Shown here: positions 16,017 through 25,189 of the stretch, piece after piece
How the letters are laid out: every line of letters starts with the position of its first letter
Position numbering within the stretch: position 1 is the stretch's first letter
Origin: Phycisphaera mikurensis NBRC 102666
GTDB lineage: Bacteria > Planctomycetota > Phycisphaerae > Phycisphaerales > SM1A02
NCBI GenBank assembly: GCA_945890745.1
Contig: CAMDCW010000005.1
Coordinates: 1 to 38,035 of the forward strand
DNA: 38,035 nt
Reading direction: 5' to 3'
Program-made: the position numbers and the translations under genes
The notes under the pieces: generated by a model
Told to the model about the DNA's origin: nothing
Database searches by the model: none
What the model saw: the letters and a program-made list of their open reading frames with translations, nothing else

Positions 16017-16080
16017 GTGGAACCCCAGCGTGGAAGTCCTGCGTGGAACTCCAGCGTGGAAGTCCCCATGGAACCGCCCC
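16017..16080. repeat. 13-bp tandem repeat, about 4.5 copies, in the cysQ-dnaK intergenic region
   Basis: The units are GTGGAACCCCAGC, GTGGAAGTCCTGC, GTGGAACTCCAGC and GTGGAAGTCCCCA, followed by a partial TGGAACCGCCCC. The GTGGAA core recurs every 13 bp exactly. The array lies in the 284-bp region between the divergent cysQ-like gene and dnaK, about 200 bp before the dnaK ATG. I see no CIRCE element (the HrcA operator) near dnaK. The rest of the intergenic region shows nothing else distinctive. Confidence 0.75.
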
Positions 16081-16281
16081 TGTACCCCCCGTCCAGACCG
16101 TGTGCTGCCAGAACGGCAGATTCCCGCCACGGCGGCACCGAATGGGACAGGAAATCGGCCCATTGCACCCCAAATTGGCGCCCCACGGACTGGCACGCGG
16201 GTTGCTTTATCACCATGGCGCGGGCATCCCGCCCCCTCCCCCACCAAAGAACCATCCTCACCGAAAGGGAATCAACTCACT

Positions 16282-18198
16282 ATGTCAACCAAATCAATCA
16301 TCATCGGAATCGATCTCGGCACCACGAACAGCGTGGTCGCCGTCATGGAAGGCTCCCAGCCCAAGGTCATCATCAACTCCGTCGGTCAGCGCACCACCCC
16401 CTCGGTGGTCGGCTTCACCGAGAAGGGCGAACGGCTCGTCGGCCAGACCGCCAAGCACCAGCAGATCACCAACCCCAGCAACACCGTCTTCAGCATCAAG
16501 CGCTTCATGGGTCGTCGCCACAGTGAGGTAGGCCACGAAGAGAAGTTGGTGCCCTACACCATCAAGGGTGCACCGGACGAAATGGTGAAGGTTGGCATCC
16601 GCGGCAAGGATTACTCCCCGCCGGAAATCTCCGCCATGATCTTGGCCGACCTCAAGCGTCAGGCCGAAGAGTTCCTTGGCGAAACCGTCACCCGCGCGGT
16701 CATCACGGTGCCCGCGTACTTCAACGACGCGCAACGCCAAGCCACCAAGGACGCTGGCGAAGTTGCCGGCCTCAAAGTCGAGCGCATCATCAACGAGCCA
16801 ACGGCCGCGGCACTCGCCTACGGTCTTGAGAAGAAGACCAATGCGAAGATCGCTGTCTTCGACCTCGGCGGCGGTACGTTCGACGTGTCCATCCTGGACA
16901 TTTCCGACGGCGTGTTCGAAGTGCTCTCCACGAACGGTGACACTCACCTCGGCGGCGATGACTTTGACCAGAAGCTCATCGACTTCTTGGCCGAAGACTT
17001 CCGCAAGAAGGAAGGCATTGATGTCCGCAAGGATCCAATGGCTCTGCAGCGCTTGAAGGAAGCTGCTGAGAAGGCAAAGATTGAACTCTCCACTCAGGTG
17101 GAGACCACGGTCAACTTGCCGTTCATCACCGCGGACCAGAACGGTCCGAAGCACTTGCAAGTCACGCTGACACGCGCCAAGTTTGAAGAACTCTGCAAGG
17201 ATCTCTTCGAACGCCTTGCTGCGCCGTGCGAGAAGGCGCTTGCTGATGCCAAGCTCAAGCCGTCCGACGTGCAAGAGATCGTCATGGTTGGTGGTTCGAT
17301 TCGCATCCCCAAGGTGCAGGAACTCGCCAAGAAGATCTTCCACACTGACAACCTTGACAAGAGCATCAATCCCGACGAAGTGGTTGCCATCGGCGCAGCC
17401 ATCCAGGGCGGCGTCCTCATGGGCGATGTGAAGAACGTGGTGCTCCTTGATGTCACCCCGCTCTCACTCGGCGTGGAAACGCTCGGCGGCGTGATGACCA
17501 AGCTCATCGAGCGCAACACCACCATCCCAACTTCGAAGAAGGAAATCTTCTCTACTGCGCAGGACAATCAGAACGCTGTGACGATCGTGGTGCTGCAGGG
17601 CGAGCGCCAGATGGCTGCCGACAATCGCGTGCTGGGACGCTTCGACCTGCAAGGCATTGCAGCCGCTCCGCGCGGTGTGCCGCAAGTGGAAGTGGAATTC
17701 TCGCTGGACGCCAACGGCATCCTGAATGTCATGGCCACTGAGAAGGCCACTGGCAAGAAGCAGGAAATCAAGATCACCGGCTCGAGCGGTATCTCCAAGG
17801 ACGAAGTGGAGCGCATGCGCAAGGATGCCGAGGATCACGCCACCGCCGACAAGGCGCGTCGCGAGCTCGTCGACACCAAGAATCGTGCGGAGCAGGTGGC
17901 GTACCAGGTCAAGAAGCAGCTTGAGGAGATGGGCGCGAAGGTCCCAGCCGAAAGCCGCAACAAGATTGAAAGTGCGCTCAGCAACCTTGAGGACAAGCTG
18001 AAGGGCGACGATCAAGCCGCCATCGAAGCTGCCCTGAACAACCTGATGAACGCCTCGGGCGAACTGCAGCAAGCTGCGGGTGCCGCGGGCGCGGGCGAAG
18101 CTGGAGCAGCTGGCGGATCCGCTGGATCATCCGAAGGCGGCCCCAAGAAGGACGACGTCATCGACGCCGAGTACGAAGTAACCGACGAGAAGAAGTAA
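16282..18198 (+). CDS. dnaK: Molecular chaperone DnaK (Hsp70)
   Basis: All Hsp70 landmarks are present: [19 protein letters not shown] at the N-terminus, [48 protein letters not shown] and [12 protein letters not shown]. The substrate-binding domain follows ([30 protein letters not shown]), then a helical lid, a Gly/Ala-rich linker and the [16 protein letters not shown]-terminus. The 638 residues are the standard bacterial length. The frame is open far upstream, but the family start [13 protein letters not shown] fixes the ATG at 16282, with a distant GAAAGGGA. DnaJ and GrpE are not adjacent. A dispersed-element copy begins on its stop codon, and a strong hairpin follows. Confidence 0.99.
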   Translation: MSTKSIIIGIDLGTTNSVVAVMEGSQPKVIINSVGQRTTPSVVGFTEKGERLVGQTAKHQQITNPSNTVFSIKRFMGRRHSEVGHEEKLVPYTIKGAPDEMVKVGIRGKDYSPPEISAMILADLKRQAEEFLGETVTRAVITVPAYFNDAQRQATKDAGEVAGLKVERIINEPTAAALAYGLEKKTNAKIAVFDLGGGTFDVSILDISDGVFEVLSTNGDTHLGGDDFDQKLIDFLAEDFRKKEGIDVRKDPMALQRLKEAAEKAKIELSTQVETTVNLPFITADQNGPKHLQVTLTRAKFEELCKDLFERLAAPCEKALADAKLKPSDVQEIVMVGGSIRIPKVQELAKKIFHTDNLDKSINPDEVVAIGAAIQGGVLMGDVKNVVLLDVTPLSLGVETLGGVMTKLIERNTTIPTSKKEIFSTAQDNQNAVTIVVLQGERQMAADNRVLGRFDLQGIAAAPRGVPQVEVEFSLDANGILNVMATEKATGKKQEIKITGSSGISKDEVERMRKDAEDHATADKARRELVDTKNRAEQVAYQVKKQLEEMGAKVPAESRNKIESALSNLEDKLKGDDQAAIEAALNNLMNASGELQQAAGAAGAGEAGAAGGSAGSSEGGPKKDDVIDAEYEVTDEKK

Positions 18199-18222
18199 AT
18201 AGGTGCCGTTCACCCCTGTCCC
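18197..18222 (+). repeat. Dispersed element, left arm (26 bp) after dnaK
   Basis: The first 26 bases of the 33-bp element (AAATAGGTGCCGTTCACC...) begin inside the dnaK stop codon. They pair perfectly with 18293-18318 in the opposite orientation, about 70 bp away. The bases after the arm (CAATTTCC) differ from the full copy (TATTTTC), so this copy is truncated or diverged at its inner end. Confidence 0.85.
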
Positions 18223-18229
18223 CAATTTC

Positions 18230-18263
18230 CACAAAGGGGCGCCCACATGGGCGCCCCTTTGTG
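18230..18263. terminator. Strong hairpin after dnaK, probable terminator
   Basis: This is a perfect 16-bp stem, CACAAAGGGGCGCCCA paired with TGGGCGCCCCTTTGTG, around a minimal CA centre. It starts 32 bp after the dnaK stop. The 3' arm ends CCTTTGTG without a long T-run, so termination is likely but not textbook. It is nested between the two inverted arms of the dispersed element. Confidence 0.7.
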
Positions 18264-18285
18264 CATCTGTGGCTTTCGGTACCCA

Positions 18286-18318
18286 GAAAATAGGGACAGG
18301 GGTGAACGGCACCTATTT
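18286..18318 (-). repeat. Dispersed 33-bp element, copy 2 (inverted)
   Basis: This is the exact reverse complement of 8638-8670 over all 33 bases. Its outer 26 bases pair with the left arm at 18197-18222, so the whole 18197-18318 unit is a 122-bp inverted-repeat cassette with a terminator hairpin in the middle. Confidence 0.88.
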
Positions 18319-18416
18319 AATTTTGCCGCTAACCTGCATTGCTTCGGTACCGCTCCGCACAGCCTGATGCGCAACTTCGCGCATCACGCCGACCCGGGCG
18401 CAACGCCGCATGCACT

Positions 18417-20174
18417 ATGCAGATCATCAAGGGTATTGCCGTCAGCCCCGGCATCATCGTCGGACGCGCCTTCTTGGTGGGAACAGCCGAACAGGTCGTC
18501 CCACACCGCATCATCGATCCATCAGAAGTCACCGCGCAACACGCGCGGTTGCATGCTGCGCTCGCCGCGGCCAGCGCTGAAATTGATGAACTGCGCGAAC
18601 GCACCCGTCGCGAACTCGGCCCCGAGCCAGCCAAGATCTTTGAATTCCATGCCGGACTCCTCCGCGACCGCGTGTTGGTCTCTGCTGTCGAGCGCCGCAT
18701 CGCCAACGATTTCGTGACTGCCGAACAGGCGGTCGCTGATCAGTTCCGCGTCTTGGTCGATCAATTCAACCGCATGGGCAATGAGGTCTTCGAGCAGAAG
18801 GCCAACGACATTCTGGATCTTGAGCGCCGCGTGCTCGGCCGACTCATGGGCGAAGAGAAGAGCCGACTGGCGCAACTTGATGCCCCTGCCATTGTGATCG
18901 CCCATGAACTCACGCCAAGCCAGGCTGCTGGCATGGACCGTAGCAAAGTCATCGCCATTGCTACTGACCTCGGTGGTCGCACTGGACATACCTCGATCGT
19001 GGCGCGCGCGCTCGGCTTGCCAGCGGTGGTTGGTTGCCAGCGGCTTTCAGTGGAAGTGGAAGACGGCGATCAGCTGATTGTTGACGGCAACGATGGCGTC
19101 ATCATCCTGCGCCCCGACTCGCGCACGCTTGAGGAGTACCGCCGCAAGCAAGAGCGCTCGCAACGCTCCCGCGCAGCGATGCGCGAACTCTCCGGGCACG
19201 AGGCCGTCACCAAGTGCGGCGCGCGTATCGAACTGATGGGGAACATTGAGTTCCCAGAAGAAGTGGAGGCGGTCCTCGCCAACGGCGGCGATGGCGTTGG
19301 TCTCTACCGAACCGAATTCCTCTGGCTCACCCGCAAGGAGCCGCCCACCGAGCAAGATCACATGGACGCGTACCTGCGCGCCATCAACCTGCTCAAGGGC
19401 AAGCCGCTCACCATTCGCACCTGCGACCTCGGCGCGGACAAATACACACAGGCGCAAATGGAAGAGCCGGAGCGAAATCCCTTCTTGGGCCTGCGCTCCA
19501 TCCGGCACTCACTGGCGAACCCCGCTGAGTTCAAACTGCAGTTGCGCGCCATCTTGCGAGCCAGCGCCCACGGCCCGGTCAAGATGATGTTCCCCCTGGT
19601 CTCCAACCTCATGGAGCTCCGCCAAGGCAAGCTCATGCTGGCCGACATCAGCGAGGAACTGGAGGACGAAGGCATCGCCTTTGACCGGCAGATGCCCGTT
19701 GGAGTCATGATTGAGGTGCCCTCCGCGGCCCTCATGGCCCGGGTCTTTGCTGCCGAAAGCAACTTCTTTTCCATCGGTACCAATGACCTGGTCCAGTACA
19801 CCCTGGCGGTCGACCGCGGCAACGAGCGGGTGGCACATCTCTACCAATCAGCCCATCCGGCGGTCGTTTATCTGGCCAAATCGATCGTCCGCGCCGCCCG
19901 TAGCGCCCAGATCGACTGCAGCCTGTGCGGCGAAATGGCCGGCGAACCGCTCTTTTCCATGTTGCTGTTAGGCATGGGTTTGCGTACACTCTCCATGGTT
20001 CCTGACCAGATCCCCGTCATCAAACGGGTGATCAGATCAGTAACGATTGAACAATGCGAACGCCTGGCCCGACGGGTCGGTTCGTTCGACTCGGAGCGTC
20101 AGGTTGAAACAGCCTTGCGCGACGAACTCAGGAAACTTGATCCCGATGTATTTGGACACTGGGTGTCCGAATAA
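18417..20174 (+). CDS. ptsI: Phosphoenolpyruvate-protein phosphotransferase (PTS enzyme I)
   Basis: Enzyme I transfers phosphate from PEP to HPr. The start at 18417 gives MQIIKGIAVSPGIIVGRAFLVG, the usual N-terminus. The phosphohistidine site is LGGRTGHTSIVARALGLPAVVG, with His at about residue 191 (equivalent to His189 in E. coli). PEP-binding motifs are GVGLYRTEFLWL, MMFPLVSNLMELRQGK, FSIGTNDLVQYTLAVDRGN and CSLCGEMAGEP (active Cys). The 585 residues match the usual ~575. No HPr, HPr kinase or sugar-specific EII genes are in the window. In related organisms enzyme I often serves regulatory PTS branches, so transport is not implied. No Shine-Dalgarno sequence is visible at the start. Confidence 0.97.
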   Translation: MQIIKGIAVSPGIIVGRAFLVGTAEQVVPHRIIDPSEVTAQHARLHAALAAASAEIDELRERTRRELGPEPAKIFEFHAGLLRDRVLVSAVERRIANDFVTAEQAVADQFRVLVDQFNRMGNEVFEQKANDILDLERRVLGRLMGEEKSRLAQLDAPAIVIAHELTPSQAAGMDRSKVIAIATDLGGRTGHTSIVARALGLPAVVGCQRLSVEVEDGDQLIVDGNDGVIILRPDSRTLEEYRRKQERSQRSRAAMRELSGHEAVTKCGARIELMGNIEFPEEVEAVLANGGDGVGLYRTEFLWLTRKEPPTEQDHMDAYLRAINLLKGKPLTIRTCDLGADKYTQAQMEEPERNPFLGLRSIRHSLANPAEFKLQLRAILRASAHGPVKMMFPLVSNLMELRQGKLMLADISEELEDEGIAFDRQMPVGVMIEVPSAALMARVFAAESNFFSIGTNDLVQYTLAVDRGNERVAHLYQSAHPAVVYLAKSIVRAARSAQIDCSLCGEMAGEPLFSMLLLGMGLRTLSMVPDQIPVIKRVIRSVTIEQCERLARRVGSFDSERQVETALRDELRKLDPDVFGHWVSE

Positions 20175-20566
20175 ACACGGATCGCGGCTCCAAGGCGCGT
20201 GCCTCGAGCCAAGTAAGGACAACGGGTTGAACCGTCGCTCGAAACGACAGGTCTGCCCCACGGTGCGAAGCGGGACGATGCCCTTCCGGCGTTGACCCCC
20301 GACCCTCGGCGTGGCGGACCCCAAGAGCGCTCCATAGCGGAGCGCGCGAGACGACGGCACCCAGGCGGAACACACGGTGCGATTAACGAGCTTGTGTCAC
20401 ACGAATCCGACGGACCGACCGTCGCCCGAATTGGATCGATCATCGATGAACATCGATGGTCATGGATCCACCGGGCGCGCTTGTTCATTCGTCGAGTGCT
20501 GACTGACACGGACTTGCACCTGAAGGTTCCGCCACGAACCGCCGCTTGACGCGGCAAGGATTGAAC
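20175..20566 (+). other. Structured 392-bp region between ptsI and rne, probable rne leader
   Basis: No supported gene lies here. At least two hairpins are visible: GCGCTCC-ATAGC-GGAGCGC (20327-20345), and a near-perfect palindrome built on ATCGATG/CATCGAT (20438-20461; 11 pairs with one G-U). The region directly precedes the RNase E/G start. E. coli rne has a ~360-nt structured leader through which RNase E autoregulates its own mRNA, so an analogous role is a reasonable inference. No terminator is apparent after ptsI. Confidence 0.5.
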
Positions 20567-23500
20567 GTGGCAGACGCCGATACCAAGCATGACGGACTCG
20601 AACCGCACGACGGGGATTCCAACGGAGCCAACTCCGAGGGACATCACGCCGCGCACGAGCATGAACACGACACCGAAGAGGAAAGCGCGTCGATCGACTC
20701 GGCCGCCTTCGCATCACTCGAGGCGCTCGAGAGCGGCGAGGATGCCCCCATCCTCCCGGTCCGGGCCATCGATGACGAGGAATCCAATGGCGCCGAAGCG
20801 TCAGCCGATGACTCAGATAACTCAGACGATGAGAGTGAAGACGAGTCCGATGATGAGTCTGAAGACGAGTCCGATGACGATTCTGATGACGACTCCGAAG
20901 ACTCGGAAACCTCCGCTTCCGACGAGGATGGTGACGCATCCGCCGATACCGGCGAAGATGGCACCAAGCGCCGCCGCCGTCGCGGTGGGCGCGGTCGCAA
21001 GAAGGAAACTCAGCAGACTGCGCCAGCCGGTTCCAAGCGCCGCCAGCTGATCGTGGTGAACGACGTCCCGGGTGAAGAGTGCCGCATCGCCGTCCTTGAA
21101 GATGGACGCCTCGAGCAGATCTTTGCCGAGCGCGAGAACACCGCCACCCACGTCGGCAACATCTATAAGGGCCGCGTTATGAACGTGGAGCCCGCCATCC
21201 AGGCGGCGTTCATCGACTTCGGCGAAGGCCAGAACGGCTTCCTGCACATCAGCGATCTGCACCCGCAGTACTTCCCCGGCGAAGAGCGCACCGAGCGCGT
21301 CGGCAAGAAGATTGCGCGCCGCGATCGTCCACCGATTCAGGAAGCGCTCAAGCGCGGACAGGAAGTCATCGTGCAGGTCCTCAAGGAGGGCATCGGCACC
21401 AAGGGCCCAACCCTGACGAGTTACGTATCGATTCCCGGCCGACTGTTGGTGATGATGCCGCAGATGGACAAGGTTGGCGTCAGCCGCAAGGTGGAAGACG
21501 AAGATCAGCGTCGCGAAATGCGCCGCATCTTGGACAGCCTTGAACTGCCAACGGGCTTCGGATTCATTCTGCGCACTGCCGGTTTCGATCGCACCAAGAC
21601 TGAACTGCAGCGCGACGCTATTTACCTGCAGCGTCTGTGGCAGGCCATGGAGCGACGCATGAGCTCCACCGGCGCGCCCTGCGCTCTGTACACGGAAAGC
21701 GATCTGCTGGTTCGCACCATCCGCGACATCGCCGACGACAGCGTTGACGCCATCGTGGTGGACAGCGAAAGCGCCTTCACGCGTGCCAAGACCTTCTTGC
21801 AAGTGGTGGCGCCGATCAACGCGCCGCGGCTTCTGTACTACGACCGCATTGCGCCAGTCTTCGAAGCGTTCGGCGTGGAACGGCAAATTGAGCAGATTCA
21901 CGCGCGCGAAGTGCCGCTGCCTTCGGGCGGAGCACTGGTCATTGACCAGACCGAAGCGATGGTGGCGATCGATGTGAACAGTGGCAAGAGCCGCAGTGCA
22001 CGCGATAGTGAAACCAACGCGTTCAACACGAACCGTGAAGCCGTTGATGAAATCGCCCGTCAGTTGCGCCTGCGCGACCTGGGCGGAATCATCGTCAACG
22101 ACTTGATCGACATGCGCATGTCCAAGCACCGGCGCGAGATTGAAGCGCGCCTGGAAAGCAATCTGCGCCGCGATCGTGCCAAGACCACCACGCTGGAGAT
22201 CTCTGACTTCGGCATGATTGAGATGACCCGCCAGCGCATGCGCCCGGGTCTTCACAAGGCGCACTTCATGGACTGCCCGCACTGTCACGGGGCCGGCGAA
22301 GTCCGCGTACCCGACGCAGTGGCTGCAGACATTCTGCGCCGCATCGCCCTGTTCTTCTGCCACGACCGCATTGCGCGCGTCGAGGTGGTGTGCAGCGCGC
22401 GCGTTGCTGGCGTGTTCCTGAGTACGCGCCGCAATGCGCTTCATGAACTTGAAGAGCGCTCCGACAAGCGTGTTGATATTCGCATCAGCGAAGCCTTCGC
22501 CATGGATCGCGTTGAGGTGTATGCCTACGACGACCGCGGCGCGGATATTGAGCTTGATCGTCTGCCGCGCGTTCCGGTTCCACGTCTGGCAGATCTGCCG
22601 GACAGCGTGGTCATTTCTGATGACGACGATGGTGATGATGACGTGGTGGATGGAGGCGGACACCGCCGCCGTCGCCGTCGTCGTAAGCCTGCGCCAGCTG
22701 ACGCAACGGCTATGGCACTCGCTGGTGGATTTGACGATCTGCCAACCCCAACTGCCAACGAACCGAGCGTTTCTGAACTGATTCGTCGCTCGGACGCTGA
22801 GCGCGAAACGCGCCGTCGCGAAGATGACGTGCGTAAGCGTGAAGAAGATGCGCGCCGCCGCGAAGAAGACGCGCGCAAGCGTGAAGAAGACGCCCGACTG
22901 CGGCAAGAAGCCGCTCGTGAACGTCAAGAAGCTGCACGCGAACGCCAAGAAGCTGCAGCAGCGCGAGCCGTTGAACGCGCCGCTGCTCGCGAAGCACGCG
23001 ATGCTGAACGAGCAACGCGCGTGGAAGCTGGACTTGATGTTGCTGACTTGGACGAAGCCGACGCTGCAGATGCCGCCGAAGAAGCTGCACTTGCACTTGA
23101 GCGCGAGCAATCCGGTGGTAATCGCGGACAAGGTAATCGCGGCGAAGGCGATGGCGAGGCCGGTCGCGGCCGGCGTCGACGTCGGCGTCGTGGTCGCGGA
23201 CGCGGTGGCGATCGTGATGACGAAGCACCAGCCAACGGAAACGGTGGCGGCAATCGTCAAGGCGGACGCAATGCTCCGCGCAACGATGCAGCTGGTGCGC
23301 CAGCCGGCGCGCGCGCTGAAGGTGATGCAGGCGGCGAAGGCTCCGAAGGCGGCGAAGCTGCTGAAGGAGCGCCACGTGGTGATGGCGGCGAAGGCAATGA
23401 AGGCGGAGAGGACGGTCCGCGCAAGCGTCGTCGTCGACGTCGTCGCGGCGGTCGTGGACGCGGTGGCGATCGGGGCGAAGGCGCAGAGGGCGCGGAGGGC

Positions 23501-23908
23501 GCAGAGGGCGCACCTTCGGGCGACGGCAGTCCAGCCGCAGCAGGTGATGCGCCGGAATCTCGCCCTCGAAGCCAACCATTGGGAGTACCTCCGGGATCAG
23601 GCGGCGGACGTGCCCCGCGTGAACCACGTACTCCACGCGAACCACGTGAGCCACGCGGCGACCGTGGCCCGCGTGAACCACGCGAACCGCGCGGCGACCG
23701 TGGCCCGCGTGAACCGCGCGAACCGCGTGGCGACCGCGCCCCGCGCAATGACGCACCAGCAGCTCCGGCACAACCGCCGGCTGCACCTGCAGCAAACCCC
23801 GCCACGGATACGCCACTCGGCGCCGCCAAGAAGACCATTCGAAGCGTCACCGGTTGGATGCGACGACTGAAGACCACTCCTGGTAGTGGCAGTCGCGACG
23901 ATCGCTAA
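20567..23908 (+). CDS. rne: Ribonuclease E/G with long acidic N-terminal and low-complexity C-terminal extensions
   Basis: The start is a GTG at 20567, with AAGGA six bases upstream. Residues 1-~155 are an acidic, Ser-rich extension (DDESEDESDDESED) ending in a basic RRRRRGGRGRKK patch. The catalytic core begins at RQLIVVNDVPGEE (~158). An S1 domain follows (GNIYKGRVMNVEPAIQAAFIDFGEGQNGFLHISDLHP). The catalytic Asp motifs are AMVAIDVNSGKSR (~463) and GGIIVNDLIDM (~505), and the Zn-link is CPHCHGAGEV (~570). After ~700 the chain is low complexity: KREEDARRREEDAR heptad-like repeats, Arg/Gly-rich RGGRGRGGDRGEG blocks and three REPREPRGDRGP units. The 1113 residues are of E. coli RNase E size, and the tail could scaffold a degradosome. 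Long antisense frames across it are shadows. Confidence 0.95.
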   Translation: MADADTKHDGLEPHDGDSNGANSEGHHAAHEHEHDTEEESASIDSAAFASLEALESGEDAPILPVRAIDDEESNGAEASADDSDNSDDESEDESDDESEDESDDDSDDDSEDSETSASDEDGDASADTGEDGTKRRRRRGGRGRKKETQQTAPAGSKRRQLIVVNDVPGEECRIAVLEDGRLEQIFAERENTATHVGNIYKGRVMNVEPAIQAAFIDFGEGQNGFLHISDLHPQYFPGEERTERVGKKIARRDRPPIQEALKRGQEVIVQVLKEGIGTKGPTLTSYVSIPGRLLVMMPQMDKVGVSRKVEDEDQRREMRRILDSLELPTGFGFILRTAGFDRTKTELQRDAIYLQRLWQAMERRMSSTGAPCALYTESDLLVRTIRDIADDSVDAIVVDSESAFTRAKTFLQVVAPINAPRLLYYDRIAPVFEAFGVERQIEQIHAREVPLPSGGALVIDQTEAMVAIDVNSGKSRSARDSETNAFNTNREAVDEIARQLRLRDLGGIIVNDLIDMRMSKHRREIEARLESNLRRDRAKTTTLEISDFGMIEMTRQRMRPGLHKAHFMDCPHCHGAGEVRVPDAVAADILRRIALFFCHDRIARVEVVCSARVAGVFLSTRRNALHELEERSDKRVDIRISEAFAMDRVEVYAYDDRGADIELDRLPRVPVPRLADLPDSVVISDDDDGDDDVVDGGGHRRRRRRRKPAPADATAMALAGGFDDLPTPTANEPSVSELIRRSDAERETRRREDDVRKREEDARRREEDARKREEDARLRQEAARERQEAARERQEAAAARAVERAAAREARDAERATRVEAGLDVADLDEADAADAAEEAALALEREQSGGNRGQGNRGEGDGEAGRGRRRRRRRGRGRGGDRDDEAPANGNGGGNRQGGRNAPRNDAAGAPAGARAEGDAGGEGSEGGEAAEGAPRGDGGEGNEGGEDGPRKRRRRRRRGGRGRGGDRGEGAEGAEGAEGAPSGDGSPAAAGDAPESRPRSQPLGVPPGSGGGRAPREPRTPREPREPRGDRGPREPREPRGDRGPREPREPRGDRAPRNDAPAAPAQPPAAPAANPATDTPLGAAKKTIRSVTGWMRRLKTTPGSGSRDDR
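23633..23740 (+). repeat. 36-bp coding tandem repeat in rne (3 copies)
   Basis: Three 36-bp units (23633-23668, 23669-23704, 23705-23740) encode PREPREPRGDRG/A each time. The copies differ mainly at third codon positions (for example CCA/CCG for Pro), so selection has kept the peptide. The DNA repeat itself is only moderately conserved. Confidence 0.85.
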
Positions 23909-23949
23909 GGACACTCGGGCGCTCATAGGCCCCTTCACTCAGGAATCGC

Positions 23950-25146
23950 ATGACTGAAACGCGGCGCCTCATCATCCTCGGATCCACTGGATCGATTGGC
24001 ACCGCCACGCTTGAGGTGGTGGCGCATCTTGCACAGCAGGATGATGGGCCGCGCTACACCGTTGTGGGACTTGCCGCGGGTAGTAACGCAGCACTTCTCG
24101 CTCAGCAGGCAGAGCAGTTCGGTGTTCATGATGTTGCGTTGGCAGACGCCCGTTCCACCAGTGCGCTTCCTGCATCACTTCGCATCATCACCGGACCAGA
24201 CGCGGCCCTGGAATTGATTGAACGCGTTGCGCAACCCGGTGACATGGTGATGGCTTCCATGGTTGGCGTGGCCGGGCTGGCGCCGGTACTGGCAGCCATC
24301 GAACGCGGGTGTGATATTGCGCTTGCCAACAAGGAAACGCTGGTTGCCGCGGGATCGGTGGTTCAAGAGGCGGTCGCTCGCAAGGGCGTGAAACTGCTGC
24401 CGGTCGACAGCGAGCACAGCGCGGTATTCCAATGCCTGCGCGCCGGCACCCTGCGCGAAGTGGACCGACTGGTACTCACCGCAAGCGGCGGCCCATTCCG
24501 CACTTGGAGCCCAGAACGCACTGCCAACGCCACCCTCGCTGAAGCATTACGTCACCCCACGTGGCAGATGGGGCGCAAGGTCACCATCGACAGTGCCAGC
24601 TTGATGAACAAGGGCCTGGAAGTCATCGAAGCACACTGGCTCTTTGACCTGCCCAGCGACCGCATTGATGCCATCGTGCACCCACAGAGCATTGTGCATT
24701 CATTCGTCGAGTTCCGCGACGGTAGCACCATCGCGCAACTCAGCCCGCCCAGCATGAAGCACCCCATCCAGTACGCGCTGACTTGGCCGGCGCGGCTCAC
24801 TGGCTGCTGCCCCACCATCGCGTGGGACGCCATTCGGTCATTGGAATTCGAACCCGTGGACCACGCTCGCTTCCCGGCCATCAAACTTGCCAAGCGAGTC
24901 ATCGATACCGGCGGCAGTTCAGGCGCCATCTTCAACGCTGCCAATGAGGTCGCCGTAGAGGCGTTTATCGCCGGGTCGTTGCGCTTTGGAGACATCGCCG
25001 CGGTGGTCACTGATTCGCTGGACCGACTGCCTGCGCGAGCAGTGCACACGCTGGCTGAAGTACTGACCGCCGACCGCGACGCGCGGGAGTGTGCGCACGC
25101 GTGCGTGGCCGAACGCGCCGCGCTCAGCGCCGCCGCAACGCGGTAA
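23950..25146 (+). CDS. dxr: 1-deoxy-D-xylulose 5-phosphate reductoisomerase
   Basis: Dxr makes 2-C-methyl-D-erythritol 4-phosphate, the committed step of the MEP isoprenoid pathway, with NADPH and a divalent metal. Motifs seen are IILGSTGSIGTATLEVV (NADPH site), ALANKETLVAAG, LLPVDSEHSAVFQCL (metal Asp/Glu), LTASGGPFR, SLMNKGLEVIEAHWLF and VHPQSIVHSFVEFRDGSTIAQLSPP. The 398 residues are the standard length. The start ATG has AGGA five bases upstream. rseP follows 43 bp later on the same strand, the common bacterial dxr-rseP pairing. A short gap separates it from rne upstream. Confidence 0.98.
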   Translation: MTETRRLIILGSTGSIGTATLEVVAHLAQQDDGPRYTVVGLAAGSNAALLAQQAEQFGVHDVALADARSTSALPASLRIITGPDAALELIERVAQPGDMVMASMVGVAGLAPVLAAIERGCDIALANKETLVAAGSVVQEAVARKGVKLLPVDSEHSAVFQCLRAGTLREVDRLVLTASGGPFRTWSPERTANATLAEALRHPTWQMGRKVTIDSASLMNKGLEVIEAHWLFDLPSDRIDAIVHPQSIVHSFVEFRDGSTIAQLSPPSMKHPIQYALTWPARLTGCCPTIAWDAIRSLEFEPVDHARFPAIKLAKRVIDTGGSSGAIFNAANEVAVEAFIAGSLRFGDIAAVVTDSLDRLPARAVHTLAEVLTADRDARECAHACVAERAALSAAATR

Positions 25147-25189
25147 GTTCGCCTACGCTTCGTGCGGCACATCCGTGCCGCATGCAACC

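Noticed and set aside
15346-16281. Upstream extension of dnaK (950-residue frame)
   Set aside because: It runs antisense through the cysQ-like gene. The Hsp70 N-terminus is fixed by conservation at 16282.
15998-16281. CIRCE element (HrcA operator) upstream of dnaK
   Set aside because: No TTAGCACTC-N9-GAGTGCTAA-like palindrome was seen in this region.
16294-17343. 349-residue minus-strand open frame inside dnaK
   Set aside because: It is a shadow of the dnaK coding sequence. GC-rich dnaK genes commonly have long antisense frames, and the translation shows no coherent domain.
20822-23575. 917-residue minus-strand open frame across rne
   Set aside because: It is antisense to a very well supported RNase E/G and reads as low-complexity Ala/Arg/His/Thr strings. 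It is a consequence of high GC and repetitive coding DNA.
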